A DNA stretch of 64,000 nt from Microlunatus kandeliicorticis (GTDB lineage Bacteria > Actinomycetota > Actinomycetes > Propionibacteriales > Propionibacteriaceae). This document shows, piece after piece, positions 1 through 8,631 of the stretch. The stretch spans positions 310,001 to 374,000 of the forward strand of contig NZ_JACGWT010000001.1 in NCBI RefSeq assembly GCF_014137855.1. Reading direction: 5' to 3'. The position numbers and the translations under genes are program-made. The notes below the pieces were generated by a model. It did no database searches, was not told the origin of the DNA, and worked only from the letters and a program-made list of their open reading frames with translations. Each line of letters opens with the position of its first letter. The stretch's first letter is position 1.

Positions 1-1
1 G

Positions 2-892
2 ATCCCGGTCGCCACACACGTCGACGGGCTGGAGTGGAAACGCGCCAAGTGGTCAGGCTTGGGTGCCCGCTATTACCGAGCGGCCGAGAGTCTTGCGGTG
101 AGCTGGTCGAACGCGCTGATCGCCGACGCCGCCGGCATCGTCGAGTACTACAACTCGGAGTTCGGCGTCGAAACCCGCCTGATCGCCTACGGGGCGCCGA
201 TCACCGACCGGAGCGATCTCGGTAGGCTCGACGACCTCGATCTGCCGGCAGGCAAGTTCCATCTCCTGGTTGCCCGCTTCGAACCTGAGAACCACGTGCT
301 CGAGATCGTGCAGGGTTATGTTCGTAGTCGGGCCGAGCTCCCGCTCGTGGTGGTAGGTTCCGCTCCCTACTCGGCGTCTTACACCCAGGCGGTCCGCGCG
401 GCTGCGGATCGCCGCGTCCGCTTCCTCGGCGGGATCTGGGACCAGGAGCAGCTCGATCAGCTCTATGCCGGTGCACTCACCTATCTCCACGGGCACTCGG
501 TCGGTGGCACCAACCCGTCGCTGCTTCGGGCAGCCGGGGCAGCTGCGTACACGATCGCCTACGACGTCGGGTTCAACCGGGAGGTGCTCGAGCAGTTCGG
601 TGACTACTTCCGAACTCCTGACGACGTCGCCGCCCTCGTCGAAGCAGCGGAGGCCCAGCCGTCTCGAGTCACGGACCGCGGCCTTCTGCTGCAGTCAGCC
701 GCGCGACGTTACGACTGGGACGAGGTTGCTTCCGCCTACGCGCTCCTCTGTGAGGACCTGGCCGGCCGTCGAGCGCGCCTCCGTGGCTGGACCCGCGGGG
801 TGCGGAGGGGGGCCGCCGCCGGTGCGACTTCTGGCTCGAACGTCGTGGCCGGGCTCGCGGCCCGCGGCAGAAGCACGACTCGCGGAGCGTGA
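2..892 (+). CDS. Glycosyltransferase of the DUF1972/rhamnosyltransferase type, 5' end outside window
   Basis: The reading frame is open from base 2, and the residues before the first possible start (TTG at 59) already look like the family: a stretch reading DGLEWKRAKW, typical of DUF1972 glycosyltransferases. The true start is therefore upstream of the window. The C-terminal half resembles a GT-B fold: LLVARFEPEN for the nucleotide-sugar domain start, then FLGGIWDQEQL and the stretch HGHSVGGTNPSLLRA, where the sugar donor normally binds. The last 40 residues are Arg/Gly/Ala-rich and look disordered. It probably adds a deoxyhexose or similar sugar to the repeat unit of the surface polysaccharide made by the downstream genes. 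The exact sugar cannot be read. Confidence 0.8.
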   Translation: MPVATHVDGLEWKRAKWSGLGARYYRAAESLAVSWSNALIADAAGIVEYYNSEFGVETRLIAYGAPITDRSDLGRLDDLDLPAGKFHLLVARFEPENHVLEIVQGYVRSRAELPLVVVGSAPYSASYTQAVRAAADRRVRFLGGIWDQEQLDQLYAGALTYLHGHSVGGTNPSLLRAAGAAAYTIAYDVGFNREVLEQFGDYFRTPDDVAALVEAAEAQPSRVTDRGLLLQSAARRYDWDEVASAYALLCEDLAGRRARLRGWTRGVRRGAAAGATSGSNVVAGLAARGRSTTRGA

Positions 893-895
893 GAA

Positions 896-907
896 AGCTG
901 CGCAGCT
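896..907. repeat. 12-bp perfect palindrome AGCTGCGCAGCT after the glycosyltransferase stop
   Basis: AGCTGC is followed directly by GCAGCT, three bases after the stop of the first gene. It may be part of a transcription end or an operator. No T-rich tract follows, so a terminator call is weak. Confidence 0.3.
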
Positions 908-1039
908 GAGTTGTCCTAGGAGATTCTTCGTCATCCGCTTGCGCGGCGCGGATCGCTGGCACGATGTTGCCGTTACCGGACGTACTCGGGCTCCTGACGG
1001 ATTCACCATCTGCCATCGAACCCCCTAGTCGTCCGGTTT

Positions 1040-1072
1040 CCTCCGGAATCTTCCGGAGGTCCGGGGGGACAC
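1040..1072 (+). promoter_or_regulatory. Inverted repeat followed by a TCCGGGGGGACAC leader element
   Basis: CCTCCGGA (1040-1047) pairs with TCCGGAGG (1052-1059) across four bases. The G-rich stretch CCGGGGGGACAC follows at 1061-1072, and the likely Shine-Dalgarno AGGAG at 1073-1077 precedes the ATG at 1086. The G-rich element resembles those before other genes of this locus (4109, 9393, 11928, 29020 and 35549). Confidence 0.4.
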
Positions 1073-1085
1073 AGGAGCGGGACAG

Positions 1086-1667
1086 ATGGCGGAGAACGCC
1101 GAGGTGTTCGTGCACGCCTTGGGAGCGTGCGAGAGCGACACAGTCGGGAGCGGGACCCGGGTGTGGGCGTTCGCCCACGTGCTCAAGGGTGCCGTGGTGG
1201 GTCGCGACTGCAACGTCTGCGACGGGGCCTACGTCGAGACCGGGGCCGTGGTCGGGGACCGGGTCACGATCAAGAATCAGGTGATGATCTTCGACGGCGT
1301 CACCGTCGAGGACGACGTCTTCCTCGGCCCCGGGGTGACCTTCACCAACGACCTGAACCCGCGGGCGCGGATCAAGCGGCACGGCGACGCGTTGCTCCCG
1401 ACGCTGGTGCGGTCCGGCGCCACCCTCGGCGCCCGGGTCACCGTGGTCTGCGGCACGACCATCGGGGCGGACGCGTTCGTCGGGGCCGGCGCGGTGGTCA
1501 CCGCCGACGTGCCCGACCGGGCGTTCGTGGTCGGCAACCCGGCCCGGCGGATCGGCTGGGCCTGCGACTGCGGCCTCCGGCTGCCCGACGCGCCCGACGG
1601 CCGGCCGGCCTGCCGCTGCGGGCGCCGCTGGGCCACGGTCGGGGATCGGCTCGAGCCCGTCGGCTGA
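1086..1667 (+). CDS. Hexapeptide-repeat N-acetyltransferase, WbpD/WlbB-like
   Basis: This 193-residue protein is almost wholly a left-handed beta-helix built of hexapeptide repeats (VWAFAHVLKGAVVG, then VEDDVFLGPGVTF) with a loop containing NDLNPRA. It ends in a short Cys-rich tail with two CxCG pairs, seen in UDP-2-acetamido-3-amino-2,3-dideoxyglucuronate N-acetyltransferases (WbpD/WlbB). The likely reaction is acetyl transfer from acetyl-CoA to the 3-amino group of the sugar nucleotide. Fitting partners occur in the same locus: a WbpA/WecC-like dehydrogenase (6128), a WlbA/WbpB-like oxidoreductase (27947) and a WbpE-like aminotransferase (24021). The start is fixed by AGGAG about 8 bases upstream. 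The substrate is inferred from family and context. Confidence 0.8.
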   Translation: MAENAEVFVHALGACESDTVGSGTRVWAFAHVLKGAVVGRDCNVCDGAYVETGAVVGDRVTIKNQVMIFDGVTVEDDVFLGPGVTFTNDLNPRARIKRHGDALLPTLVRSGATLGARVTVVCGTTIGADAFVGAGAVVTADVPDRAFVVGNPARRIGWACDCGLRLPDAPDGRPACRCGRRWATVGDRLEPVG

Positions 1668-1669
1668 TC

Positions 1670-3007
1670 ATGTACATCACCCTGCGCGGCGTCCCGGAGA
1701 CCGAGGACGCCGGTCCCGAGGCCGACGGCGCCGCGGTCGTCGACCGTCCGGGGCGTGTCGCCACCCCACGCGCCCGGCTGCGCCGCGGAGCCGTGCCCCG
1801 CACCGTGCTGGCCCTCGGGGTGGTCAGCCTGCTCACCGACGTCTCGTCGGAGTCGGTCTCGGCGGTGCTGCCGCTCTACATCACCGCGATCATGGGGATG
1901 GGGCCGCTCGCGTACGGCTTCATCGACGCGATCTACCAGGGCACCTCGGCCGCCGTGCGGCTGCTCGGCGGCTGGTGGGCCGACCGCACCCGGCGCCCGA
2001 AGTGGGTCGCCTTCGCCGGGTACCTGGTCTCGGCGGTCTCCAAGTTCGGCCTGCTGGCCTTCACCGGCTTCGGCTCGTTGACCGGGGTGATCGCGGTCGA
2101 CCGGCTGGGCAAGGGGCTCCGCACCGGGCCGCGGGACGCGCTGATCGTGACCGCGTCGGAGCCGCACCGGCTGGGGCGCAACTTCGGCGTGCACCGTGCG
2201 CTCGACACCGCCGGCGCGCTGATCGGCCCGCTGATCGCCTTCGCCGTGCTGGCCGCGATCCCGCTCGGGCTCGGCGGCTACCACGCGGTCTTCGTGATCA
2301 GCACCGCGTTCGCGATCATCGGCGTGGTGGCGCTGGCGCTGATCGTCCCCGACCTCCGCAGCGAGCGCCGGGCGGAGCCGTCGCCGGGGCCGCGGATCGC
2401 CCTCCGCCGAGCCGACTTCCTGCGTCCCGGCCTGCGCCGGGTGCTCGTCGCCGCCGCCGTGCTCGGCGTCGCCACCATCGGCGACGGCTTCATCTACCTG
2501 GCCCTCGCCGACGGGGGATCGCTGGCCACGCAGTACTTCCCGCTGCTCTTCGTCGGCACCAACGCGGTCTACCTGCTCCTCGCCGTCCCGCTCGGCCGGC
2601 TCTCCGACCGGGTGGGGCGCGGCACGGTGTTCCTGGTCGGCCACCTGCTGCTGCTCGCGGCCTACCTGCTGATCGGTGCCCACCTGGTCGGGACGCCCGG
2701 CGCCATCCTGGACCTCGTCTTGCTCGGGGCCTTCTACGCCGCCACCGACGGTGTCCTGTCCGCGCTGACCGCCCGGGTGGTCGCCGAGCAGCACCGGGCC
2801 AGCGGGATCGCCGCGGCGCAGACGGTGGTCGCGCTCGCCCGCTTCGTCTGCTCGATCGGCTTCGGGCTGCTCTGGCAGCTCACCGCCCGCTCCGACGCGG
2901 TCACCGCGATGGCAGTGGTGCTCGGGGTCGCCGTGGTCGTCGCGGGCTGGGCGCTCCGACCGCTGCTCGGTCGCACCGCCGTCCCGGCGTCGGGTGGTGC
3001 GGAGTGA
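1670..3007 (+). CDS. MFS transporter
   Basis: A 445-residue membrane protein with about twelve hydrophobic segments and two MFS signatures: GGWWADRTRRPKW in the loop after the second segment and GRLSDRVGRG in the second half. The N-terminal 45 residues are hydrophilic. The start at 1670 lies two bases after the previous stop, suggesting translational coupling; longer versions of this frame would run through the acetyltransferase gene. The substrate is unknown. Its place inside a polysaccharide locus hints at export or uptake of a small molecule, but nothing in the sequence decides this. Confidence 0.8.
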   Translation: MYITLRGVPETEDAGPEADGAAVVDRPGRVATPRARLRRGAVPRTVLALGVVSLLTDVSSESVSAVLPLYITAIMGMGPLAYGFIDAIYQGTSAAVRLLGGWWADRTRRPKWVAFAGYLVSAVSKFGLLAFTGFGSLTGVIAVDRLGKGLRTGPRDALIVTASEPHRLGRNFGVHRALDTAGALIGPLIAFAVLAAIPLGLGGYHAVFVISTAFAIIGVVALALIVPDLRSERRAEPSPGPRIALRRADFLRPGLRRVLVAAAVLGVATIGDGFIYLALADGGSLATQYFPLLFVGTNAVYLLLAVPLGRLSDRVGRGTVFLVGHLLLLAAYLLIGAHLVGTPGAILDLVLLGAFYAATDGVLSALTARVVAEQHRASGIAAAQTVVALARFVCSIGFGLLWQLTARSDAVTAMAVVLGVAVVVAGWALRPLLGRTAVPASGGAE

Positions 3008-4029
3008 ACCGGATCAAGATCATCGTGCTGACCGGCGTCACCGTGCTGTGCCTGGTGGTGGCGGGCGGGTACTTCCTGTACGCGCGGGGGCTCGACCGGG
3101 CCATGGCCGCCCCCTCGGTCACCGGGTCGGCCGCTCCGTCGCTCGACCTGGCGGCCGTGCTCCGCGGCCCGCACATCGTCTTCCGCAGCACCCTGCTCGG
3201 CACCGGCTACGACCAGCTCGCCGCGGTCCCGCTGGACGCCCCGGGTGGGCCGCGGGCGTTCTCCCCGCTCAGCTGCGAACGGGTCTACGCCACCCGGACC
3301 GCCGGCGTCTGCGTCAGCGCCGACCGCGGCGTCGTCCAGACCTACGCCCTGCTCGGTCTGGACGCCACGATGACGAAGATCACCAACACCCCGCTGGCCG
3401 GCCTGCCCAGCCGGGCCCGGATGTCGCCCGACGGCACCCTGGTGTCGACCACCACCTTCGTCACCGGGCACTCCTACGCGCAGGCCAGCTTCTCGACCTC
3501 GACGATCGTCCGTCGGGACGGCCGCAGCCTGGGAAATCTCGAGACGTTCACCACCACGTTGCCCGACGGCCAGCAGCTCGTCGCCGCGGACCGCAACTAC
3601 TGGGGGGTCACGTTCGCACCGGACGACGACACCTTCTACGCGACGGCGGCGTCGAACGGCACCACCTGGCTGGTCCGGGGATCGCTGGCGAAGCGGACCA
3701 TGCAGGCGCTCCGCACCGACGCCGAGTGTCCGTCGCTCTCACCCGACGGGAAGCACGTGGCCTACAAGAAGCGGCTCGGCAACCGGACGCCCGGCGTCTG
3801 GCGGCTGGCCGTGCTCGACCTGGCCACCGGCCAAGAGACCCTGCTCGACGAGACCCGCAGCGCGGACGACCAGATGGAGTGGCTCGACGACAGCCACGTC
3901 CTCTACGGGATGCCCCGCGGCGGCTCGCAGGCGACCACGTCCGACGTCTGGGTGGCCCCGATCGACGGCAGCCGGCCGCCCCGGGTGCTGATTCCGGGTG
4001 CCGACTCGCCGGCGGTGGTCCGGATGTGA
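3004..4029 (+). CDS. Membrane-anchored TolB/WD40-like beta-propeller protein, function unknown
   Basis: 341 residues starting with GTG that overlaps the previous stop by 4 bp (GTGA). One N-terminal membrane segment (about residues 5-26) is followed by an extracytoplasmic domain with PD40/TolB-type repeats: RMSPDGTLVS, FAPDDDTFYA, SLSPDGKHVAYKK and WLDDSHVLYG. Such blades form beta-propellers used for binding rather than catalysis. It is coupled to the MFS gene, so the two probably act together at the cell surface. No enzyme motif is visible. Confidence 0.7.
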   Translation: MNRIKIIVLTGVTVLCLVVAGGYFLYARGLDRAMAAPSVTGSAAPSLDLAAVLRGPHIVFRSTLLGTGYDQLAAVPLDAPGGPRAFSPLSCERVYATRTAGVCVSADRGVVQTYALLGLDATMTKITNTPLAGLPSRARMSPDGTLVSTTTFVTGHSYAQASFSTSTIVRRDGRSLGNLETFTTTLPDGQQLVAADRNYWGVTFAPDDDTFYATAASNGTTWLVRGSLAKRTMQALRTDAECPSLSPDGKHVAYKKRLGNRTPGVWRLAVLDLATGQETLLDETRSADDQMEWLDDSHVLYGMPRGGSQATTSDVWVAPIDGSRPPRVLIPGADSPAVVRM

Positions 4030-4055
4030 CACCGGCCGTGCCGGCAGCAGGAACG

Positions 4056-4072
4056 GCCGAGGTGGCCTCGGC
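4056..4072 (+). terminator. Hairpin GCCGAGG-TGG-CCTCGGC, possible terminator
   Basis: A perfect 7-bp stem with a 3-base loop lies 27 bases after the stop of the beta-propeller gene. A second small inverted repeat, GCATTC-GT-GAATGC, follows at 4079-4092. There is no U-tract, which is common in high-GC actinobacteria. Confidence 0.35.
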
Positions 4073-4103
4073 TCCAACGCATTCGTGAATGCGGCAGTTG
4101 TCT

Positions 4104-4120
4104 GAATCGGGGGGATTCAC
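4104..4120 (+). promoter_or_regulatory. GAATC-GGGGG-GATTC element directly before the start codon
   Basis: GAATC (4104-4108) and GATTC (4114-4118) form an inverted repeat around five G residues, and CAC-ATG follows at once. The G-run is the only ribosome-binding candidate for the gene at 4121. If the repeat pairs in mRNA, the G-run would sit in the loop. A near-mirror copy, GATTC-GGGG-GAATC, is at 9389-9402. Confidence 0.35.
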
Positions 4121-5353
4121 ATGACTATTGACTCGAGCAAGCACTCGAACAACTTTGAGGTGGACTGGGGGTCCATCCAGCCCGGCCGGGTTCAGCGCTT
4201 CGAGCGCGCGGTCGACACCCAGGGTGTCGCCGACCGTCTCGACCGGTTGGCGGCCGTCGCCGTCACCGGTCTCGGCCGGATGTACGAACGGGAGCGCCGG
4301 AGCTTTCCGCAGACGGTCCGGGGCTTCCGCTCGGACACCGGACCGGACATCCGGCCCGAGGGCGACAGCCTGCGGTACGCCGCCATCGCCGCTCTCGGGA
4401 TCGGCCTGCTGCCGATCGCGCAGCAGCGGCAGATCCTGAACGGTGACGATGCCCGCGGTCTGACGGCGCTGGTCATCGAGCGGGCACTCCGGGTCGAGGA
4501 TCTTGGCGCGGTGGCTCTGGCGGCCTGGGCGGCGGCGGAAGTGGGGCACCACTTCGCTGAGGACCTGTTCCTGCACATCGACCGTCGGATCTCGAGCTCG
4601 CACCCGATCGACGTCGTCGAGTGCTCCTGGGCGCTGACCGCGGCCGTCAGCGCGTCGCGGTTGGCCAAGCTCGACGATCTCACCCGCAAGATCGAGCGGC
4701 GGTTGTCGGCGGCGCAGGGTCCGGGCGGTCTGTTCCCGCACGTCCTGTCCCCGCTACCCCAGAAGGGCGTCCGCTCGCACGTCGGGTGCTTCGCCGACCA
4801 GGTCTACCCGATCCAGGCGCTGGCCCGGCTGCACCTGCTCACCGGCAACCCGGCCGCTCTGGAGCGGGCCGACGCCTGCGCCGAACGGATCGTCGCCCTG
4901 CAGGGCAAGCAGGGCCAGTGGTGGTGGCACTACGACGCCCGGAGCGATGCAGTCGTCGAGCGCTTCCCGGTCTACAGCGTGCACCAGCACGCGATGGCGC
5001 CGATGGCCCTGCTCGATCTGGCCGAGGCGGGTGGGGCCAACCACTCCGCGGCCATCGCCCGCGGCCTCGGCTGGATCGACAACCACCCGGAGGCGCTCGC
5101 GGACCTGGTGTCGGAGCGTTTAGGGGTGATCTGGCGCAAGGTCGGGCGACGCGAACCGCGCAAGCTGGCTCGCGGGCTCGCCGCGACCCTGACGTCGAGA
5201 CGACCCGGATCGACGCTTCCACTGCTGGACCGGCTGCTCCCGCCGGGCCCGATCGACTACGAGTGCCGCCCCTACGAGCTGGGCTGGCTGCTGTACGCCT
5301 GGTCCGGCACCGGGGCGCTCTCGGCGATCAGCGGGGCGGACTCCCGTGCTTAA
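4121..5353 (+). CDS. Predicted alpha/alpha-toroid protein of the polysaccharide locus, function unknown
   Basis: A cytoplasmic-looking protein of 410 residues with repeated helical pairs ending in Gly/Trp-rich turns, for example GQWWWHYDARSD and LGWIDNHPEAL. This pattern recalls alpha/alpha-toroid enzymes and lyases, including the C-terminal domains of uronate epimerases. No signal peptide or membrane segment is seen. Candidate active-site residues lie in CFADQVYPIQAL and YSVHQHAMAP (His-x-His). The gene overlaps the next one by 8 bp, so it is probably translated together with a TagA/WecG-type glycosyltransferase, and a sugar or lipid-linked sugar substrate is plausible. I do not recognise the family firmly. 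Confidence 0.6.
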   Translation: MTIDSSKHSNNFEVDWGSIQPGRVQRFERAVDTQGVADRLDRLAAVAVTGLGRMYERERRSFPQTVRGFRSDTGPDIRPEGDSLRYAAIAALGIGLLPIAQQRQILNGDDARGLTALVIERALRVEDLGAVALAAWAAAEVGHHFAEDLFLHIDRRISSSHPIDVVECSWALTAAVSASRLAKLDDLTRKIERRLSAAQGPGGLFPHVLSPLPQKGVRSHVGCFADQVYPIQALARLHLLTGNPAALERADACAERIVALQGKQGQWWWHYDARSDAVVERFPVYSVHQHAMAPMALLDLAEAGGANHSAAIARGLGWIDNHPEALADLVSERLGVIWRKVGRREPRKLARGLAATLTSRRPGSTLPLLDRLLPPGPIDYECRPYELGWLLYAWSGTGALSAISGADSRA

Positions 5354-6131
5354 GCCGGCCGCCCCGGCCCGGCAGATGTTCGGCCTCAAGATCGACGCCC
5401 TGACGCTCGACGACGTGATCTGGTACTCCCGTCGCGCCATCGAGAACCGGCAGCGGCTGCTGATCGGTGTGGTCAACGCGGCTAAGGTGATCAACCTGCG
5501 CACCGACGCGTCGCTGCGCGAGTCGTTGATGGAGTGCGATCTGGTCCTCGCCGACGGTCAGTCGGTGGTCTGGGCCGGCGTCGTGCTCAAGCAGCGGTTG
5601 CCCGAGCGGGTGGCCGGGATCGACATCTTCCAGGAGCTTCTGGCTCTGGCCGACGCGGAGCACCGGTCGGTCTACCTGCTCGGCGCCAGAGCGGAGGTGC
5701 TGGAGAAGCTGGTGGCGGTGATCAACCAGCGCTACCCCGGTGCACGGGTGGTGGGCAGCCGGGACGGCTACTTCACCGAGGATGAGAGCGCCGGAGTCGC
5801 CGCCAAGATCCGCGAGGCCGGGGCCGACATGCTCTTCCTCGGTATCACCTCGCCGAAGAAGGAGATCTTTCTCGGCACCTACGGGTCGCAGCTCGACGTC
5901 CCCGTGCTGCACGGGGTCGGCGGCTCGTTCGACGTCCTCGCCGGGGTGACGCAGCGGGCGCCGCAGCTGTGGCAGCGGGTCGGGATGGAGTGGGCCTACC
6001 GGTTGAAGCAGGAGCCGAGCCGGCTCTGGCGCCGCTACTTGAACACCAACTCCCGTTTCGTCGGCTTGGTGGTGCAGGAATACAGGAACCGCGGCGGTAT
6101 CGGCCGCAAGATCACGAAGGAACGTTCATGA
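5346..6131 (+). CDS. WecG/TagA/CpsF family glycosyltransferase
   Basis: The 261 residues carry the family marks: LVLADGQSVVWAG, VYLLGARAEV, FLGITSPKKEIFL and HGVGGSFDVLAG. Enzymes of this family transfer N-acetylmannosamine or its uronic acid to an undecaprenyl-diphosphate-linked sugar on the inner face of the membrane. The GTG start lies within the end of the previous gene, 8 bp overlap. The next gene encodes a UDP-ManNAc/UDP-GlcNAc-type dehydrogenase, and a UDP-GlcNAc 2-epimerase lies at 7468, so a donor such as UDP-ManNAcA or a 3-acetamido derivative fits well. Confidence 0.85.
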   Translation: MLKPAAPARQMFGLKIDALTLDDVIWYSRRAIENRQRLLIGVVNAAKVINLRTDASLRESLMECDLVLADGQSVVWAGVVLKQRLPERVAGIDIFQELLALADAEHRSVYLLGARAEVLEKLVAVINQRYPGARVVGSRDGYFTEDESAGVAAKIREAGADMLFLGITSPKKEIFLGTYGSQLDVPVLHGVGGSFDVLAGVTQRAPQLWQRVGMEWAYRLKQEPSRLWRRYLNTNSRFVGLVVQEYRNRGGIGRKITKERS

Positions 6132-7387
6132 GCGCGACATTCTCCGGCCGGGTCGCCGTCGTCGGCCTCGGCTACATCGGCCTTCCCACCGCGGTCGTGC
6201 TGGCCACCCGCGGCGTCGACGTCGTCGGCGTCGATGTGAACCCCGCCACGGTCGACGCGGTGGAGCACGGTCAGGTCCCCTTCGTGGAGCCCGACCTCGC
6301 CGTCGGTGTGACCGGCGCGGTGGCCATGGGCCGCCTGAAGGCGACCACCGAAGTCCCCAGTGCCGACGCCTACATCATCGCCGTCCCGACGCCGTTCAAC
6401 CCCGACCACACCGCGGATCTGAGCTACGTGCGTTCGGCGGTCGAGTCGGTGGCGCCCAAGCTCCGCGGCGGTGAGGTGGTGGTGATCGAGTCGACGTCAC
6501 CGCCGGGCACCACCGAGACCGTGAGCCGGTGGCTCGGTGAGCTGCGTCCCGACTTGCGGATGCCGCACGCCACGGAGGGGATCCCCGACGTGTTTCTGGC
6601 CCATTGTCCCGAACGCGTCCTGCCGGGCCGGATCATGGTCGAGATGATCACCAACGACCGGGTGGTCGGTGGCATCTCCCCGCGCTGCGCGGAGAAGGCG
6701 GCCGCGATCTACCGGGTGTTCTGCCAGGGCGAGATCCTGCTGACCGACGCGGCCAGCGCCGAGATGGCCAAGCTCGTCGAGAACTCCTACCGCGACGTCA
6801 ACATCGCCTTCGCCAACGAGCTGTCGCTGATCTGCGACTCGCTGCAGCTGGACGTTTGGGAAGTCATCCGGATGGCGAACCGGCATCCCCGGGTCAACAT
6901 CCTGACGCCGGGTCCCGGTGTGGGTGGTCACTGCATAGCCGTCGATCCGTGGTTCATCGTGGGCGCCGCGCCGGGCCTGTCTAAGCTGATCAAGGTCGCC
7001 CGTGAGGTGAACGACAGCAAGCCCCACCACGTCGCCGCCCAGGTGGCCCGTCGGGCGGCGCGGTTCCGCGACCCGGTGATCGCCTGCCTCGGGCTCACCT
7101 TCAAGGCGAACGTCGACGACGTCAGGGAGAGCCCGGCCCGCGAGGTCGTGTCGTTGATCGCCGAGTCGCTTCCCGACGCGGAGATCATGGTCTGCGACCC
7201 CTACGTCGAGGAGCTGCCGCGCGAGCTCGCCGACCGGTCGAACGTGAGGCTTCAGCGGGCGACCGCCGCGATCACTGGTGCGGACATCGTCGTGATGCTG
7301 GTCGAGCACGACCAGTTCCGGGCGCTCTCCCGCAACCTCCTGGAGGGCAAGGTCGTGTTCGACACGCAGGGTGTCCTCCGGCGCTGA
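6128..7387 (+). CDS. wecC: UDP-N-acetylhexosamine (ManNAc/GlcNAc) 6-dehydrogenase, WecC/WbpA-like
   Basis: The 419-residue protein has an N-terminal Rossmann motif, VAVVGLGYIGLPTAVVL, the central helix region LVENSYRDVNIAFANEL, and the catalytic cysteine in GVGGHCIAVDPWF at about residue 269. The C-terminal domain reads CLGLTFKANVDDVRESPA. These are marks of UDP-sugar 6-dehydrogenases that oxidise the C6 hydroxyl twice with NAD+ to give the uronic acid. It overlaps the TagA-like gene by 4 bp (ATGA). WecC (UDP-ManNAc) and WbpA (UDP-GlcNAc) enzymes cannot be told apart by eye. The neighbouring 2-epimerase favours either UDP-ManNAcA directly or a Wbp-type route. Confidence 0.85.
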   Translation: MSATFSGRVAVVGLGYIGLPTAVVLATRGVDVVGVDVNPATVDAVEHGQVPFVEPDLAVGVTGAVAMGRLKATTEVPSADAYIIAVPTPFNPDHTADLSYVRSAVESVAPKLRGGEVVVIESTSPPGTTETVSRWLGELRPDLRMPHATEGIPDVFLAHCPERVLPGRIMVEMITNDRVVGGISPRCAEKAAAIYRVFCQGEILLTDAASAEMAKLVENSYRDVNIAFANELSLICDSLQLDVWEVIRMANRHPRVNILTPGPGVGGHCIAVDPWFIVGAAPGLSKLIKVAREVNDSKPHHVAAQVARRAARFRDPVIACLGLTFKANVDDVRESPAREVVSLIAESLPDAEIMVCDPYVEELPRELADRSNVRLQRATAAITGADIVVMLVEHDQFRALSRNLLEGKVVFDTQGVLRR

Positions 7388-7402
7388 CCTCGGGCGTGCA
7401 AC

Positions 7403-7450
7403 GCGCAGGGCGGGCAGTCATCGGCTGCCCGCTCTCGGCGTTCCCTGCGC
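7403..7450. terminator. Nested hairpin between convergent wecC and wecB
   Basis: GCGCAGGG (7403-7410) can pair with CCCTGCGC (7443-7450), and inside it GCGGGCAG (7410-7417) pairs with CTGCCCGC (7425-7432). It lies between two converging genes and is likely a shared terminator. Confidence 0.5.
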
Positions 7451-7467
7451 TGCCTCTGCGGCGATGG

Positions 7468-8631
7468 TCAGGCGGTCGGGGGCGCCGGGTCGAAGTCGTC
7501 GATCCGGGGGCCGAGACCGAAGTAGTGCTCGATCGCCGCGACGGCACGAGCCGAGGCCTTGCCGTCACCGTAGGGATTCACGGCCTGGGCCATCCGCCGG
7601 TAGGCGTCGGGAGCGGTCAGCAGCTGGGTGACGCGAGCGACGATGGTCCGGGTGTCGGTGCCCACCAGCTCGACTGTGCCGGCCTCGACCGCCTCGGGCC
7701 GCTCGGTCGTCTCCCGCATCACCAGGACCGGCTTCCCGAGACTGGGAGCCTCCTCCTGCACACCACCGCTGTCGGTCAGCACCACGGTGCTGGCGGCCAG
7801 CGTCTGCGAGAAGTCGCTGTAGGCCAAGGGCTCTGTGACCACGACGTTGGTCAGGCCCTCGAGGGGCGGCAGGAGCACCTCCCGGACGACCGGGTTGAGG
7901 TGCGCCGGCAGCAGGATAGTCAGCTCGGGGAACGCGACGGCGATCTCGGCCAGCGCGGCCGCCGTTCGCGCCATCGGCTCGCCCCAGGACTCCCGCCGGT
8001 GGCTGGTGACGAGGAGCAACGGCCCCCCATCGAGTTCCTCCAGACAGCGGGCGAGGACTGGATCAGTGATCGGTCGTGGCTCCGCTACCACGCCGAGCAG
8101 GGCGTCGATCACCGTGTTTCCGGTGATCACGATCCGCCCCAGATCGACGTTGTCGCGCAGCAGGTTCGCCCGCGAGTTCGCGGTGGGCGCGAGGTGCAGC
8201 GCGCTCAGCTGGGTCGTCAGCCGCCGGTTCACCTCCTCCGGGAAGGGGTTGTAGACCTCGCCGGTGCGCAGACCCGCCTCCAGGTGGAACACCGGGACCT
8301 GTTGGTAGAAGGCCGCCAGCGCGGCGGCGAAACAGGTGGTGGTGTCACCCTGGACGAGGACCGCGTCGGGCCGCAGGTCGATGATCACCTCGCTGAGGCC
8401 CTGCAGCGCGCGGCTGGTGATCGATTCCAGGGTCTGCCTCGGCGCGATGATGTTCAGATCGCGGTCGGGGACGATCCCGAACAGCTGGTTCACCTGGTCG
8501 AGCATCTCGCGGTGCTGCCCGGTGACGGCCACGATGGGCCGGCAGTGCTCGCTGCGCTCCAGCTCGCGTACCAGCGGGGCCAGCTTGATGGCCTCGGGCC
8601 GGGTGCCGTAGATCATCAGCACGGTCTTCAC
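7468..8631 (-). CDS. wecB: UDP-N-acetylglucosamine 2-epimerase (non-hydrolysing) or WbpI-like 2-epimerase
   Basis: 387 residues starting with GTG that overlaps the stop of the upstream gene by 4 bp. Family motifs are all present: GTRPEAIKLAPL, QGDTTTCFAAAL, HLEAGLRTGEVYNPFPEE, TSHRRESWGE and DSGGVQEEAPSLGKPV. It inverts C2 of UDP-GlcNAc, giving UDP-ManNAc, or of a 2,3-diacetamido-glucuronate (WbpI type). The C-terminal extension of about 20 residues is Pro/Asp-rich. It works with wecC and the TagA-like transferase, which would use the mannose-configured product. Confidence 0.85.
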   Translation of the reverse strand: MKTVLMIYGTRPEAIKLAPLVRELERSEHCRPIVAVTGQHREMLDQVNQLFGIVPDRDLNIIAPRQTLESITSRALQGLSEVIIDLRPDAVLVQGDTTTCFAAALAAFYQQVPVFHLEAGLRTGEVYNPFPEEVNRRLTTQLSALHLAPTANSRANLLRDNVDLGRIVITGNTVIDALLGVVAEPRPITDPVLARCLEELDGGPLLLVTSHRRESWGEPMARTAAALAEIAVAFPELTILLPAHLNPVVREVLLPPLEGLTNVVVTEPLAYSDFSQTLAASTVVLTDSGGVQEEAPSLGKPVLVMRETTERPEAVEAGTVELVGTDTRTIVARVTQLLTAPDAYRRMAQAVNPYGDGKASARAVAAIEHYFGLGPRIDDFDPAPPTA

